From NCBI GenBank assembly GCA_002255365.1, contig NCBI01000015.1:1-64000 (forward strand): 64,000 bases of DNA, given 5' to 3'. Position 1 is the first letter of the stretch; every line of letters starts with the position of its first letter. This document shows, piece by piece, positions 8,158 to 18,238 of the stretch. This stretch comes from Chromatiales bacterium 21-64-14. GTDB taxonomy: Bacteria; Pseudomonadota; Gammaproteobacteria; 21-64-14. The notes beneath the pieces are model-generated. The model was not told the DNA's origin. It worked only from the letters and a program-made list of their open reading frames with translations, and searched no databases. The position numbers and the translations under genes are program-made.

Positions 8158-9414
8158 TCAGTGTCGGTCTGCACCGCGACCCTGGCCGAACGGCCCTTGC
8201 ACGAGCCGTTTTACCGTGAGTCCTTGAACCAGAATGGAGAACACCACTACCACATAGGTGATCGCCAGGATCACCGGGCGTTCGGGGCCCGGTGGCAGGG
8301 ATAGGGCCAGGGCCACCGAGATGCCACCGCGCAACCCACCCCAGGTCAGGATGAGGATTGCGTTGGGACTGAACTCCCGAAACCGGCGCAGCAGGCGCAC
8401 CGGCAGGCCCACGCTCACGAAACGCGCCGCCAGCACCACGACGATCATCGCGGCGCCCGCCACCAGGTAGCGGGGGGTAAAGGTGAGCACCAGCACCTCC
8501 AGGCCGATCAGGACAAACAGCACGGCGTTGAGGATCTCGTCCACCAATTCCCAGAACATATCCAAGTGTTGCCGGGTGGTGTCCGACATGGCCAGCACCC
8601 GGCCATGGTTGCCGATCAGCAGTCCGGCCACGACGATGGCGATGGGTCCCGATAGATGCAGCGCGTCGGCCAGGGTATAGCCTCCGGTCACCAGCGCGAG
8701 CGTGATCAGCACCTCCACCGAATAGTTGTCCACGCCTTTCAGCATTCGGTAGGCCAGATAGCCCGTTGCCAGCCCGAATACGGCCCCGCCGCCCGCCTCG
8801 CGCAAAAACAGCAGCGCGATCTCGCCCGGATGGACACCGTTGCCTTCGGCCGCAATTCCCAACAGCACCAGAAACAGCACCACCCCCACCCCGTCGTTGA
8901 ACAGCGACTCGCCCGCGATCTTGGTCTCCAGCCCCCGGGAGACATGCGTGGTCTTCAAGACGCTCAGCACCGCGATGGGATCGGTGGGCGAAATCAGTGC
9001 TCCGAACACCAGGCAGTACAGAAACGGCAGTTCCATCCCCAACGACTTCAGCAACCACCAGCCGAGCACCCCCACCACCGCCGTGGAGAACACGACACCA
9101 CCGGTGGCCAGCAGGCCGATGGTCCACCCGTGGCGCTGCAGGTCCTCCAGATTCACGTGCAGGGCGCCGGCGAACAGGAGAAAGCTCAGCATCCCATGCA
9201 GCAGCGCTTGATTGAAGTCGATATGGCTCAGGAACTCGCGCACCGCGGTATCCGGTGCGAGACCGAGATGTCCGAGCACGATCAGTCCCAGGGACATGAC
9301 CAGCGCGATCAGCATCAGGCCGATGGTGGTGGGTAACCGCAGGAAACGTTCGTTGAGGTAGCTGAACAACGCAGCGACGGCAACCAGGATGGAGGTGATC
9401 TGCAGCAGGTCCAT
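8158..9414 (-). CDS. Na+/H+ antiporter, CPA1 (NhaP-type)
   Basis: 418 aa from ATG 9414; a GTG at 9462 would add 16 residues lacking family character. About 12 membrane segments. GALISPTDPIAVLSVLK and ESLFNDGVGVVLF are the CPA1 signatures, with the ND pair in the ion-binding site; LTWGGLRGGISVALAL is the conserved segment near the C-terminal end of the membrane domain. There is only a short cytoplasmic tail. It exchanges monovalent cations for protons across the inner membrane in pH and salt homeostasis. It is convergent with the esterase gene, with only 35 bp between stops. Confidence 0.88.
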   Translation of the reverse strand: MDLLQITSILVAVAALFSYLNERFLRLPTTIGLMLIALVMSLGLIVLGHLGLAPDTAVREFLSHIDFNQALLHGMLSFLLFAGALHVNLEDLQRHGWTIGLLATGGVVFSTAVVGVLGWWLLKSLGMELPFLYCLVFGALISPTDPIAVLSVLKTTHVSRGLETKIAGESLFNDGVGVVLFLVLLGIAAEGNGVHPGEIALLFLREAGGGAVFGLATGYLAYRMLKGVDNYSVEVLITLALVTGGYTLADALHLSGPIAIVVAGLLIGNHGRVLAMSDTTRQHLDMFWELVDEILNAVLFVLIGLEVLVLTFTPRYLVAGAAMIVVVLAARFVSVGLPVRLLRRFREFSPNAILILTWGGLRGGISVALALSLPPGPERPVILAITYVVVVFSILVQGLTVKRLVQGPFGQGRGADRH

Positions 9415-9507
9415 CGGCGCGCAGCGGAGATCAGGCGGCCGGGCGCGGATATCGGCGAACACCGCCGCCGGATCGCCGTGCGCCGGCCTGTGGCGGCCGC
9501 GGCCGGG

Positions 9508-10725
9508 TCACCCCGCCACCCCCGGGCGCGCCAGCTCCGGGAGATCGCCCGCGAGGCCGGACGCGCGCGCCATGATGCGCCGCTTCACCGGGCGCGCCGC
9601 ATCGGTGAGGTTGAGCCCGGCGTTGCGCAGCCAACGCACCGGCGGCCGGGGACTCCCGAACAAGCGCTGAAATCCGTCCAACACCGCCGACATGCCCAGA
9701 TTCTCGCCCTTACGCCAACGCTCGTAGCGACGCAGCACCCGCAGCGCACCGACACGGCGGCCGGTACGCTGGGCCTCCCCGAGCACTTGGGCTAGGCTTG
9801 CGGCGTCCAGGAGACCGAGATTAACCCCCTGCCCTGCCAGGGGATGGACCGTGTGGGCGGCGTCTCCTACCAGCGCCAGCCCGTCACGCACATAGGCATC
9901 GGCATGCAAGCGGCGCAACGGAAAGACGGCGCGGGGTCCGGTCTCCAATGGGGACCCCAGGGTCCCGTTGCCGGCCTCCCGCAGGGCGTCCAGAAACGCG
10001 GACTCATCCATCGCCAGCAGCGCCTGGGCATGGACCGGCGTCGTGGACCAAACCACGGCACTGCGCCCATCCGCCAAGGGTAGAAACGCGACCGGCCCCT
10101 CGGGCAGGAAGCGCTGCCATGCGGTCTCCCGGTGGGATTCCTCGGTACGCACGCACGCCACCACCGCGCTCTGTACATAGGGCTGGCCGTGGGTCGCGAT
10201 GCCCGCGTAGCGGCGCACGGTGGAATCGGCCCCATCGGCCCCCACCACCAGCCCCGCGGTGAGCCGGCGCCCGTTCGACAGATCCACCTGTACCGCCGCG
10301 TCACCGAAGCAGAGGGCAGCGGGCTCGGCGGGACAGATCCACTCCACCGAAGGCAGGTCCTGCAGTTGCGCCCGCAGGGCCACCTCCAAATGGTGGTTCT
10401 CGACGATGTGGCCCAAGGCGGAAACCCCGATGTCCGCGCTATCGAAATGGATCCGTCCGCTTCCGGCGCCGTCCCATACCTCCATTTCCCGGAACGGGCC
10501 CAGGTGCCTCGGATCCAGCCGCGGCCACAGGCCGGCGTGACGCAGGATCCGTTCCGAGGCCAGGGTCAGCGCCCAGACCCGCGGATCGGCCCCCATCTCA
10601 CCCGGCGGCCGCGGGGCGCGGGCCTCCACCAGTGCCACCCGAAACCCGCTGCGGTCCAGTAGGCAAGCCAGTGTGCCGCCAACCAGACCGGCGCCAATGA
10701 TCGCAATGTCGAAGTGGTCATCCAT
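9508..10725 (-). CDS. ubiI: FAD-dependent ubiquinone-ring hydroxylase (UbiI/UbiF/VisC type)
   Basis: 405 aa from ATG 10725. FAD site 1 is FDIAIIGAGLVGGTLACLL; the DG motif is VVGADGADSTVRRYAGI; FAD site 2 is LALVGDAAHTVHPLAGQGVN, with GDAAH as in UbiI/UbiF and unlike the GNAA of UbiH. These flavin monooxygenases hydroxylate the ubiquinone precursor ring (C5 for UbiI, C6 for UbiF). It follows pepP and ubiH on the same strand, the classic gammaproteobacterial order; only ygfB is missing upstream. UbiI versus UbiF cannot be separated by eye. Confidence 0.8.
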   Translation of the reverse strand: MDDHFDIAIIGAGLVGGTLACLLDRSGFRVALVEARAPRPPGEMGADPRVWALTLASERILRHAGLWPRLDPRHLGPFREMEVWDGAGSGRIHFDSADIGVSALGHIVENHHLEVALRAQLQDLPSVEWICPAEPAALCFGDAAVQVDLSNGRRLTAGLVVGADGADSTVRRYAGIATHGQPYVQSAVVACVRTEESHRETAWQRFLPEGPVAFLPLADGRSAVVWSTTPVHAQALLAMDESAFLDALREAGNGTLGSPLETGPRAVFPLRRLHADAYVRDGLALVGDAAHTVHPLAGQGVNLGLLDAASLAQVLGEAQRTGRRVGALRVLRRYERWRKGENLGMSAVLDGFQRLFGSPRPPVRWLRNAGLNLTDAARPVKRRIMARASGLAGDLPELARPGVAG

Positions 10726-10846
10726 AAGGTCGGGTAACGCCGTGAACACGAGTTCAGTGAGTGTACGGCGAATGGGCCTCACTTAGTGTCCATGTCGTAA
10801 AAAATGACCGCGGAGCCCATCGGCCAGGATACGGGGTTCCCGGGCG

Positions 10847-12067
10847 CTACAGGCCCAGGCCCCGCGCCAGCCGCGGCAGCCGCCCGGCGATACCCATGGT
10901 CCGGCGAGTCAGCAGATGCTTGACCGGCGGGCACAGGTCCAGGGCGAGCAGACCGGCGTTGCGCAAGGCGGCCACGGGACCCAGCGGGCTGGTGAAGATC
11001 CGCGCCAGCCCGTCGGTGAACAGGGCCACCCGGCGCTGGTCTTGGCGGCGCCATTGAGCATAGGCGTCCAGCACCACGCGGTGCCCGGGATCCCGGCCCT
11101 CCGCCACCGCCCGTGCCACCACTTCCGCCAGTACCGCTACGTCCCGCAGGCCAAGGTTGAACCCCTGCCCAGCCACCGGATGGATGGTATGGGCGGCATT
11201 GCCGATGAGTGCCACCCGCGGCCGAACCGCCTCGCGGGCCAGGGTCAGGGACAGGGGTTGCACGCTGCGCGCGCCGACCCGCAGCAAGCGCCCGAGCCGG
11301 CCCCCGAAACACGTCTGCAGGGCCGCCAGGAAATCCGCGTCATTCAATGCCAGCACACCCGCCACCGCTGCGTCGCGCCGGGTCCACACCATGGCACAAC
11401 GATCCGCGTCCAGGGGAAGCAGGGCCAGAGGACCCTGGTCGGTGAATCGCTCGTAGGCCACATGCCCGTGCGGCCGCCCCGGGGTGATATTGGCCAGCAC
11501 TGCCGTCTGACCGTATTCCCAATGCCGGGTGGGAATATGCAAGGCGGTACGCACTGCCGAGCGCGCCCCGTCCGCCGCCACCAGCAGCCGCGCGTTTACC
11601 GCACGGGCCCGCCCATCGGTCTGCAACCGCACCTGAACCAGATCCGGCTGTACAGAAAACCCATCCAGGGTTACCGGGCATAGCAGTTCCACGCCGTCGA
11701 GCGTCGCGAGCCGGTCCATCAGCACCCGGCCCAATGCCCGGCTCGGCACCACATAGCCCAGGGCCTCCACCCCTTCCTCCGCGCGGTCGATGCGTGCGGC
11801 CCCGAAACGCCCGCGCTCCGAAATGTGGATGCGGTGGATGGGCGTGACCTCCGCCACCAGCCGGTCCCACAGACGCATCCCCTCGAAGATGCGCCGCGAC
11901 CCGTAGGCCAGTGCCAGACTGCGGTCGTCGTAACCGGGTCCACCATCCGAATTCGGGGTAACCGCCTCCGCGAGTCCGATGCGCAGACCCTGCCCGCCCA
12001 GTGCGCACGCCAAGCTGACGCCCACCAAACCGCCACCCAGGATCAACAGGTCGAAGTCGCTGGTCAT
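10847..12067 (-). CDS. ubiH: 2-octaprenyl-6-methoxyphenol 4-hydroxylase
   Basis: 406 aa. N-terminal FDLLILGGGLVGVSLACAL binds FAD; LLVAADGARSAVRTAL is the DG motif; VALIGNAAHTIHPVAGQGFN is the third FAD motif, where GNAA rather than GDAA is characteristic of UbiH. It hydroxylates ring C1 in aerobic ubiquinone synthesis. It lies between pepP (about 100 bp upstream) and ubiI (about 120 bp downstream). Confidence 0.85.
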   Translation of the reverse strand: MTSDFDLLILGGGLVGVSLACALGGQGLRIGLAEAVTPNSDGGPGYDDRSLALAYGSRRIFEGMRLWDRLVAEVTPIHRIHISERGRFGAARIDRAEEGVEALGYVVPSRALGRVLMDRLATLDGVELLCPVTLDGFSVQPDLVQVRLQTDGRARAVNARLLVAADGARSAVRTALHIPTRHWEYGQTAVLANITPGRPHGHVAYERFTDQGPLALLPLDADRCAMVWTRRDAAVAGVLALNDADFLAALQTCFGGRLGRLLRVGARSVQPLSLTLAREAVRPRVALIGNAAHTIHPVAGQGFNLGLRDVAVLAEVVARAVAEGRDPGHRVVLDAYAQWRRQDQRRVALFTDGLARIFTSPLGPVAALRNAGLLALDLCPPVKHLLTRRTMGIAGRLPRLARGLGL

Positions 12068-12170
12068 GATCGAGGCCTGCTACCGGGCCAGGCACGGCGC
12101 ACGGGGAAGACCTGCCGCCGGTCCTGGACCGAGCGCCGCTCCAGCGCGGCGGACGGCCGGACGCGCGTAG

Positions 12171-13484
12171 CTAGGAGGCCTTGCGCGCCATCCATGCCTC
12201 AATCTCCTCGACCCCTTTGGCCAGCCCACCCGTCAGCACTTCGTGGCCCGTGGCGGTGACCAGCACGTCGTCTTCGATCCGCACGCCGATATTCCACCAC
12301 TTCTTCGCCACGCCCTTGGACCCGGCGGGAATATACAGGCCCGGCTCCACCGTCAACACCATGCCGGGCTCCAGCAGGCGCCACTTGCCGGCGACCTTGT
12401 ATTCGCCCACGTCGTGCACATCCATCCCCATCCAGTGGCCCGTGCGATGCATGTAGAATCGCCGGTAGGCCTCATCCCGGATGAGGGCCGCGGGTTTGCC
12501 CTTGAGCAGGCCCAGCTCCACCATCCCCTCGGTCAACACCTTGACCGCCGCATGATGGGGATCGTTCCAGTGGTTCCCGGGCCGGACCTTGGCGATTGCG
12601 GCGTGCTGGGCCTTCAGCACCAGCTCGTAGACGGCCCTTTGAGCGGGGCTGAAACGGCCGTTCACCGGAAAGGTGCGGGTAATATCGGACGCATAGCATT
12701 CCAACTCGGCGCCCGCGTCGATCAGCAACAGATCTCCATCCTGCAATGGCTGATCGTTGCTTATGTAATGCAACACGCAGCCGTTGGCACCCCCGCCCAC
12801 GATCGGCGGGTAGGCGTTTTGGGCGCCGTGGCGCCGGAAGTGATGGAGCAGCTCCGCCTCGATCTCGTACTCCATCATGCCGGGGCGGCACACCTGCATC
12901 GCGCGCCGATGCGCCTCCATGGCAATCCGCGCCGTTGCGCGCATCACCCTCAATTCCGCCGCGCCTTTGAATAAACGCATCTCGTGCAACATGGGATCCA
13001 GCGCCACGAATTCACCCGGTGCGCGACTGCCGGCACGGGTATTGTCCCGGATCCGGTTGACCCAGGCGATCAGACGCTGATCGAATTCCGGGTGACGACC
13101 CATGGTATAAAAGACCCGTTCCCGGCCTTCCAACAAACCAGGCAGGATATCGTCCAGGTCCCCGATGGGAAATGAATCGTCGGCCCCAAACGCCTCCACG
13201 GCCCCTTCCTGGCCGGCGCGTGCGCCAGTCCATGTCTCGCGATCCGGATCGCGCGGGCGACAGAAAAGGATATATTCCCCATGGCGCCGGCCGGGGGCCA
13301 GCACGGCCACTGCTTCTGGTTCCGGGAAGCCGGTCAGGTATTGGAAATCACTGTCCTGACGGTACACATATTCCACGTCCCGGTTACGTACCCGTTCCGG
13401 CGCGGCGGGTAGGATCGCAATGCTGTCCGTGCCCATCATACGCATCAGCTGACGCCGGCGCCGGGCAAATTCGCTCATCTTCAT
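12171..13484 (-). CDS. pepP: Xaa-Pro aminopeptidase P
   Basis: 437 aa, normal for PepP. The N-terminal AMP_N domain ([34 protein letters not shown]) covers residues 1-170. The C-terminal pita-bread metallopeptidase fold has [20 protein letters not shown] (two Asp ligands), [15 protein letters not shown] (His ligand), VLTVEPGLY (Glu) and [11 protein letters not shown] (Glu), together the dinuclear Mn site. It removes N-terminal residues preceding proline in the cytoplasm. First gene of the pepP-ubiH-ubiI group. Confidence 0.93.
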   Translation of the reverse strand: MKMSEFARRRRQLMRMMGTDSIAILPAAPERVRNRDVEYVYRQDSDFQYLTGFPEPEAVAVLAPGRRHGEYILFCRPRDPDRETWTGARAGQEGAVEAFGADDSFPIGDLDDILPGLLEGRERVFYTMGRHPEFDQRLIAWVNRIRDNTRAGSRAPGEFVALDPMLHEMRLFKGAAELRVMRATARIAMEAHRRAMQVCRPGMMEYEIEAELLHHFRRHGAQNAYPPIVGGGANGCVLHYISNDQPLQDGDLLLIDAGAELECYASDITRTFPVNGRFSPAQRAVYELVLKAQHAAIAKVRPGNHWNDPHHAAVKVLTEGMVELGLLKGKPAALIRDEAYRRFYMHRTGHWMGMDVHDVGEYKVAGKWRLLEPGMVLTVEPGLYIPAGSKGVAKKWWNIGVRIEDDVLVTATGHEVLTGGLAKGVEEIEAWMARKAS

Positions 13485-13800
13485 GTTGCCGCCTTCAGAC
13501 AGTCACCCCATACGCGGATGTCAAGAGTATACGGTGCGGAAGACGATGGCGCACCCGGCGGCGACGCCGCGCCGCGACGCTTGGCGGGCGCAAGTGCGCT
13601 GTGACGGAAGCCGGGCCGTCATTCGGGATATTCGCCTTGGTGGCGGGTACGGCCCGAACCCCACCGGCGGGCGCCCCGAGCCACGTGCATCCTGCCCGCG
13701 CCCGCGGTAAGCTTTTGCGCTGGACTGCCGACAAAACGACTGGGCGATCGGCCTCGTAGCCGCGCCCGATAACCTCACGCAAAAGGATGGCGGCACGGCG
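13485..13800. other. Divergent promoter region pepP/mlaA (316 bp)
   Basis: Lies between two divergent genes and so must contain both promoters. It is GC-rich; I could not pick convincing -35/-10 pairs and no coding remnant is visible. Confidence 0.4.
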
Positions 13801-14595
13801 ATGAAGACAGGCATGCGGCTGGTTCACATGGCGTTGATTCCCCTGGTCCTAAGCACCGTGCCGGGCTGTTCCAACCTCTCCAACTTCCACGACCGGTTCC
13901 AGGATCCCTACGAACATGTCAATCGCAAGATCTACTGGTTCAACGATACGCTGGACCGCCATGTCCTGGAGCCGGTGGCACGCGGTTACGTGTATATCAC
14001 GCCGCAGCCGGTACGTACCGGCGTGTCGAACTTCTTCGGCAACTTGGTATATCTGAACGTCATCGTCAATGACGTCTTTCAGGGTAAGTGGTCCCAAGGG
14101 GCGTCGGACTCCGGACGTTTCATCACCAACTCCACAATTGGAATTGGTGGACTGTTCGACGTAGCCACACATCTTGGGATGCAAGCCCACGAGGAGGATT
14201 TTGGACAGACGCTGGCGGGTTGGGGCGTGGAGACCGATAACTACCTGGTGCTGCCCTTGTTCGGCTCCTCCAGCACCCGGGACATCTACGGCCTCGGTGT
14301 CGGCCTGTTGACCGATCCCCTGACCTACGTGCCCATCGTGATCAGCATACCGCTCGGGGTCCTGCAAACGATCGACAAGCGCGCGCAACTGCTGGCCGCG
14401 GGCCAAGTGCTGGGGGTCGGCGCCCTCGACCCCTACACCTTCGTACGACAGGCCTATCATCAACACCGCATGTACGTCATCTACGATGGCAACCCGCCAC
14501 GTCCGAAATTCGATCTGAATTCGGGGGACGAGCCGGACTCGGGCACGGCGCCGGGCGGGGCGACACACCCCACCGCTCCCCCCACGGCGCACTAG
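13801..14595 (+). CDS. mlaA: MlaA (VacJ) outer-membrane lipoprotein of phospholipid transport
   Basis: 264 aa. Lipoprotein signal with VPGC lipobox (Cys at about residue 22). FQDPYEHVNRKIYWFNDTLD opens the MlaA domain; further landmarks are PQPVRTGVSNFFGNL, RFITNSTIGIGGLFDVA, EDFGQTLAGWGV and NYLVLPLFGSSSTRD. MlaA sits as a ring in the inner leaflet of the outer membrane and removes surface phospholipids for the Mla pathway. The MlaBCDEF genes are not here. The Pro/Thr-rich tail (last 25 residues) is variable. Convergent with the fructosamine kinase gene, with only 3 bp between stops. Confidence 0.92.
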   Translation: MKTGMRLVHMALIPLVLSTVPGCSNLSNFHDRFQDPYEHVNRKIYWFNDTLDRHVLEPVARGYVYITPQPVRTGVSNFFGNLVYLNVIVNDVFQGKWSQGASDSGRFITNSTIGIGGLFDVATHLGMQAHEEDFGQTLAGWGVETDNYLVLPLFGSSSTRDIYGLGVGLLTDPLTYVPIVISIPLGVLQTIDKRAQLLAAGQVLGVGALDPYTFVRQAYHQHRMYVIYDGNPPRPKFDLNSGDEPDSGTAPGGATHPTAPPTAH

Positions 14596-14598
14596 CCC

Positions 14599-15504
14599 TC
14601 AGCCCAGTTCCGCCAGCAGGAGATCGATCATCTGCTCGGCCTGGGCCCGGTATCCTCCGCCAAACAGATTCAGGTGATTCAGGACGTGATAGAGATTGTA
14701 GAGCACCCGGCGGGTAGGGTACCCGGGGTCCACGGGGAAGACCTCCCCGTAGGCATGGTGGAAACGCTCCCCGAATCCACCGAACAGCTCGGTCATAGCC
14801 AGGTCGGCCTCCCGGTCCCCATGGTAGGTGGCAGGATCGAAGATCACCGGCTCACCCGCGTCCGTCATTCCATAGTTCCCACCCCATAGGTCACCGTGCA
14901 ACAACGCGGGCACCGGCCGGTGCCCCTGGAAGAAGGCCGGCAACCCCGCCATCAACCGCTGTCCCCGGGATTGCAGCCGTCCCCCATGCCCGTTGCGGGC
15001 TGCCAACTCCAACTGAAACCCCAAGCGCCGCTCCCGCCAGAACGCCACCCAGTCATCGGAGACGGCGTTCGGTTGGGGGGTCGATCCGATGGTGTTGTCG
15101 CGATGCCAGCCAAAGCGCGGGCACGGCGTGCGGTGCATGGCCGCAAGCTGTCGGGCGAGGTGCTCCAGCGCTAGGCGCGAACTCCCTGCTGCCAGATCCA
15201 ACGCCTCCAGCACTAGGTAACTCGAGCTACCGTGGACACCGGTACAGATCGGCTTCGGCACCCGAACCGTCGCGCTGCGGGCGATCTCCCGGAGTCCGTC
15301 CGCCTCGGCCTCGAACATCGACGCCCGTGCCGCCGTGTTGATCTTGACGAAATAGCGGCGGCGACCGTCCTCCAGCCGGTAAGCGGCGTTGATACAGCCC
15401 CCGCCCAGGGGCTGAGCGCGATAGGTGGCAAAGGTGACCCCGGTTACCGCGGTAAGCTGCGCGGCGACCGCCAGCCAGAGTGTGTCCCCGGGTAACGCCG
15501 CCAT
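14599..15504 (-). CDS. Fructosamine kinase family protein
   Basis: 301 aa from ATG 15504 (AGGA 9 nt upstream). APH-like kinase fold: LGGGCINAAYRLEDGRRRYFVKIN (P-loop and Lys), LVLEALDL (hinge), LLHGDLWGGNYGM (catalytic HGDLWxGN), VIFDPATYHGDREADLAMT (metal-binding DPA and conserved GDRE). The family phosphorylates ketosamine adducts (ribulosamines, fructosamines) on proteins, initiating deglycation. Standalone gene. Confidence 0.88.
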   Translation of the reverse strand: MAALPGDTLWLAVAAQLTAVTGVTFATYRAQPLGGGCINAAYRLEDGRRRYFVKINTAARASMFEAEADGLREIARSATVRVPKPICTGVHGSSSYLVLEALDLAAGSSRLALEHLARQLAAMHRTPCPRFGWHRDNTIGSTPQPNAVSDDWVAFWRERRLGFQLELAARNGHGGRLQSRGQRLMAGLPAFFQGHRPVPALLHGDLWGGNYGMTDAGEPVIFDPATYHGDREADLAMTELFGGFGERFHHAYGEVFPVDPGYPTRRVLYNLYHVLNHLNLFGGGYRAQAEQMIDLLLAELG

Positions 15505-15789
15505 GGTGATTGGTCCTGGTGATGGAGCCGGATGAGCGTCCCGGCGCGCCGCCTGGACATCATAGGCAGCGCACGATACCGGGGCAACGGCGGACACGGC
15601 AGTAGGCCGGTGAGAAATGCGCGCCGATTCTTTCCCCGAGACGCTGGCCAGAGGCGAGCGCGAGCGGCACGGACGTGGCACGATGCCGACGATCACGGAC
15701 CATACGAAATAGGCACAGATATACGGACAGCCATCCACCAAGTACGCTGCGTGCGTGGCCGGCGGTCACCCGCCCTGGTGCCGCGCAAT

Positions 15790-16389
15790 TCAGGCTTGAC
15801 GGCGCAGGCGTTCGTGCAGCGGGCTGGTGCGGGGGAAGTGGGCCAGTAGGAATTCCATCTGGTCCGCCAACACCCGGTGGCCCTGCAGGTAGATGTACTC
15901 CGCGTGAGTAGGCACGAAGGGCACCGCCAACAGCTCCATTTGTGCCTGCTCCGGCGAGCGTCCCGCCTTGTGGTTGTTGCACCGCTTGCAGGCAGCCACC
16001 ACATTGTTCCAGGCGTCTTCCCCACCGTGACTCAAGGGCGTGACATGGTCCCGCGACAGATCACGGTCCGCGAAACGCTGCCCGCAGTAGAGGCACAACC
16101 GGGCGTCGCGCTTGAACAGCGCCGGGTTGTTGAGGGGCGGTACATAGTGATCTCGGGCCTTCGCCAATGCGTGATTGTCACCATAGGTGGCGATGATCGA
16201 ATTAACGTCGATCATGCTGCGCAGGCCGGTGATGGCATTGATCCCACCATGGATGCGGTAGAGCAGGGTTCCGCAGGTATAAGCCACCTGCCCGAGGTGA
16301 TATAGGCGTACGGCGTCCTGGTAATCGATCCATTCCAGGGGCATGCCCGCCACATCGGTCCGCAGAACTTGGAGCCTCAAGTCGTACAC
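15790..16389 (-). CDS. HNH endonuclease family protein
   Basis: 199 aa from GTG 16389, chosen because GAGGAG lies just upstream and the first conserved block (LRLQVLRTDVAGMPLEWIDY) begins there; an ATG at 16602 would add 71 residues without family character. C-terminal CLYCGQRF...LSRDHVTPLSHGG...NNVVAACKRCNNHKAG is a complete HNH motif with two CxxC zinc knuckles. This uncharacterised family is usually a stand-alone chromosomal nuclease, often thought to act in DNA maintenance. No restriction or phage genes are adjacent. Confidence 0.82.
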   Translation of the reverse strand: MYDLRLQVLRTDVAGMPLEWIDYQDAVRLYHLGQVAYTCGTLLYRIHGGINAITGLRSMIDVNSIIATYGDNHALAKARDHYVPPLNNPALFKRDARLCLYCGQRFADRDLSRDHVTPLSHGGEDAWNNVVAACKRCNNHKAGRSPEQAQMELLAVPFVPTHAEYIYLQGHRVLADQMEFLLAHFPRTSPLHERLRRQA

Positions 16390-16817
16390 GGTGCTCCTCG
16401 GGGTATCGCCATCCCAGGGCTCGACCTGGGCACCACCCGGGTTATCGGCCGCCAACCCCGCGACCGAAGTCCGAACCCGGGGCGGGCATAGGAGCGGGAT
16501 ACCGTCCGTCCGACCCACCAGTCGGGTGGAGGAAAAGGGTATCATCTTTGTGTAAATGCAGCCAGTTCCAGCCCTTTCCCCACCCTTCACCCCTTTGGCC
16601 ACCGTCCGGAAACGCGCCGGACCCTAGTCCGGTAAGTTTGAACGCTGGGCAGAATGGGCTATTATTCTCCGCTTTACTGTGCCGGGGTGAGCCTTGCCCG
16701 CGCTGGCACATCTGCGGGAACCCAGGAACGGCTCAGACTGGCCGCACCGCGTATGCGTGATGCTTTCCTGCCCTGGTCAACCCAACACGAACAAAGCCGG
16801 TAGAGCGAGGACAGACG
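16390..16817. other. Divergent intergenic region before the pnt operon (428 bp)
   Basis: Separates the HNH gene (minus) from pntA (plus). It holds the candidate pnt promoter at 16638-16665; no coding remnant was recognised. Confidence 0.45.
16638..16665 (+). promoter_or_regulatory. Candidate sigma-70 promoter for pntA1-A2-B
   Basis: TTGAAC (16638-16643) and TATTAT (16660-16665) separated by 16 bp; four of six and five of six consensus matches. It would leave a 5' leader of about 145 nt before ATG 16818. Confidence 0.4.
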
Positions 16818-17948
16818 ATGCCGATACGCGTGGCCGTCGCTAAGGAAAACACCCCGGGAGAACTTCGCGTCGCTGTGGTACCGGCCGTCGCGGACCGCTT
16901 GGCCACGCTTGGCGTGGAAATCCTGCTGGAAGCCGGTGCGGGCCAGCGCGCCCATTTCGAAGACGGGGCCTACACCAAGGCCCGGTTGGTCACCGACGCC
17001 CGGGCGCTGTATTCAGAGGCCCAAGTGGTACTCAAGGTACTCCCACCCTCAGACGAGGAGATCGAGTGGTTGGCGGAAGGCACCGTGGTGATCGGCTTCA
17101 TGATGCCCCACCGTTACCCGGAGCGGGTCGCCCGTATGCGCGACCGTGGGATCACCAGCTTCGCAATGGAACTGATTCCACGCATCTCCCGCGCTCAGAG
17201 CATGGACGCCCTGTCGTCCCAGGCCGCCGCCGCGGGCTACAAGGCGGCCCTGATCGCCGCGGGCCTGACCGGCCGCTTCTTCCCGATGCTGACCACCGCC
17301 GCCGGAACCATACGCCCCGCCAAGGTGCTGGTGATCGGCGCCGGCGTGGCGGGACTGCAGGCGATCGCCACCTCGCGCCGCCTCGGCGCCATCGTCGAGG
17401 CCTATGACGTGCGTGGCGTCACCAAGGAACAGGTACAGTCGCTGGGAGCCAAATTCGTGGATGTGGGCGTCGACGCCCAAACCGAGGGCGGCTATGCCCG
17501 CGAACTCACCGAAGCGGAAAAGCAGCAGTCCGCCGAGGTGTTAGGACGTCACGTCAGCACCGCGGATGTCGTAATCACCACAGCGGCGGTGCCCGGACGC
17601 ACGGCGCCGCGCATCATCACCCGGGCCATGACGGAAAATATGAAACCGGGAGCAGTGATCGTGGACTTGGCCGCGGAGAGCGGGGGGAATTGCGAACTGA
17701 CCCGGCCGGGCGAGACAGTGGAGCATGCCGGCGTACTGATACACGGCCCCCTGAATGTGCCGAGTATGCTGGCCGCCGACGCCAGCGAGATGTACTCGAA
17801 GAACATCCTCAACCTCCTGTCACTGATGATCAAGGACGGCGAACTGGTACCGGACTGGGACGATGAAGTCATCGCTGGAAGCGCGCTGACCCATAACGGG
17901 GTGATCCGCCATGAGCCCACACGCGCACTGGTCGAAGGAGACAATTGA
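16818..17948 (+). CDS. pntAA: NAD(P) transhydrogenase subunit alpha part 1
   Basis: 376 aa. MPIRVAVAKENTPGELRVAV begins the alanine-dehydrogenase/PNT N-terminal domain; the NAD(H) site is VLVIGAGVAGLQAIATSRRL followed by VEAYDVR; VIVDLAAESGGNCE and HGPLNVPSMLAADAS are family blocks. It is the soluble NAD-binding dI subunit of the proton-translocating transhydrogenase, which uses proton-motive force to make NADPH. GAGGA precedes ATG 16818. Stop overlaps the next start (TGATG). Confidence 0.95.
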   Translation: MPIRVAVAKENTPGELRVAVVPAVADRLATLGVEILLEAGAGQRAHFEDGAYTKARLVTDARALYSEAQVVLKVLPPSDEEIEWLAEGTVVIGFMMPHRYPERVARMRDRGITSFAMELIPRISRAQSMDALSSQAAAAGYKAALIAAGLTGRFFPMLTTAAGTIRPAKVLVIGAGVAGLQAIATSRRLGAIVEAYDVRGVTKEQVQSLGAKFVDVGVDAQTEGGYARELTEAEKQQSAEVLGRHVSTADVVITTAAVPGRTAPRIITRAMTENMKPGAVIVDLAAESGGNCELTRPGETVEHAGVLIHGPLNVPSMLAADASEMYSKNILNLLSLMIKDGELVPDWDDEVIAGSALTHNGVIRHEPTRALVEGDN

Positions 17949-18238
17949 TGATCGAGGGCTTCACCGCGCTGTACATCGTCATGCTGGCCGCCTTCACCGG
18001 CTACGAGATCATCGCCCGCGTGCCGGTAATCCTCCATACACCGCTCATGTCGGGCTCCAACTTCGTCCACGGGATCGTACTGGTAGGCGCGATGGTGGCG
18101 ATGGGCCACGCCGATACCGGGCTGGAACGGACCATCGGCTTCTTCGGAGTCCTGCTTGCATCCATGAACGCGGTAGGCGGTTACGTGGCGACTGAACGCA
18201 TGTTGGAAATGTTCAAAAGCAGTAAGGGGTCGAACTGA
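17948..18238 (+). CDS. pntAB: NAD(P) transhydrogenase subunit alpha part 2
   Basis: 96 aa, three membrane segments (FTALYIVMLAAFTGYEIIAR, FVHGIVLVGAMVAMG, FFGVLLASMNAVGGY), with the conserved TPLMSGSNFVHGIV. This is the membrane part of the split alpha chain, as in the three-subunit enzymes of Rhodospirillum. ATG 17948 shares a base with the pntA1 stop and its TGA overlaps the pntB start, so translation is probably coupled. Confidence 0.95.
   Translation: MIEGFTALYIVMLAAFTGYEIIARVPVILHTPLMSGSNFVHGIVLVGAMVAMGHADTGLERTIGFFGVLLASMNAVGGYVATERMLEMFKSSKGSN

Noticed and set aside
7742..9127. 461-codon minus-strand frame
   Set aside because: Spans two unrelated genes (antisense to the GDSL esterase and out of frame with the antiporter); Gly/Arg-rich without a domain.
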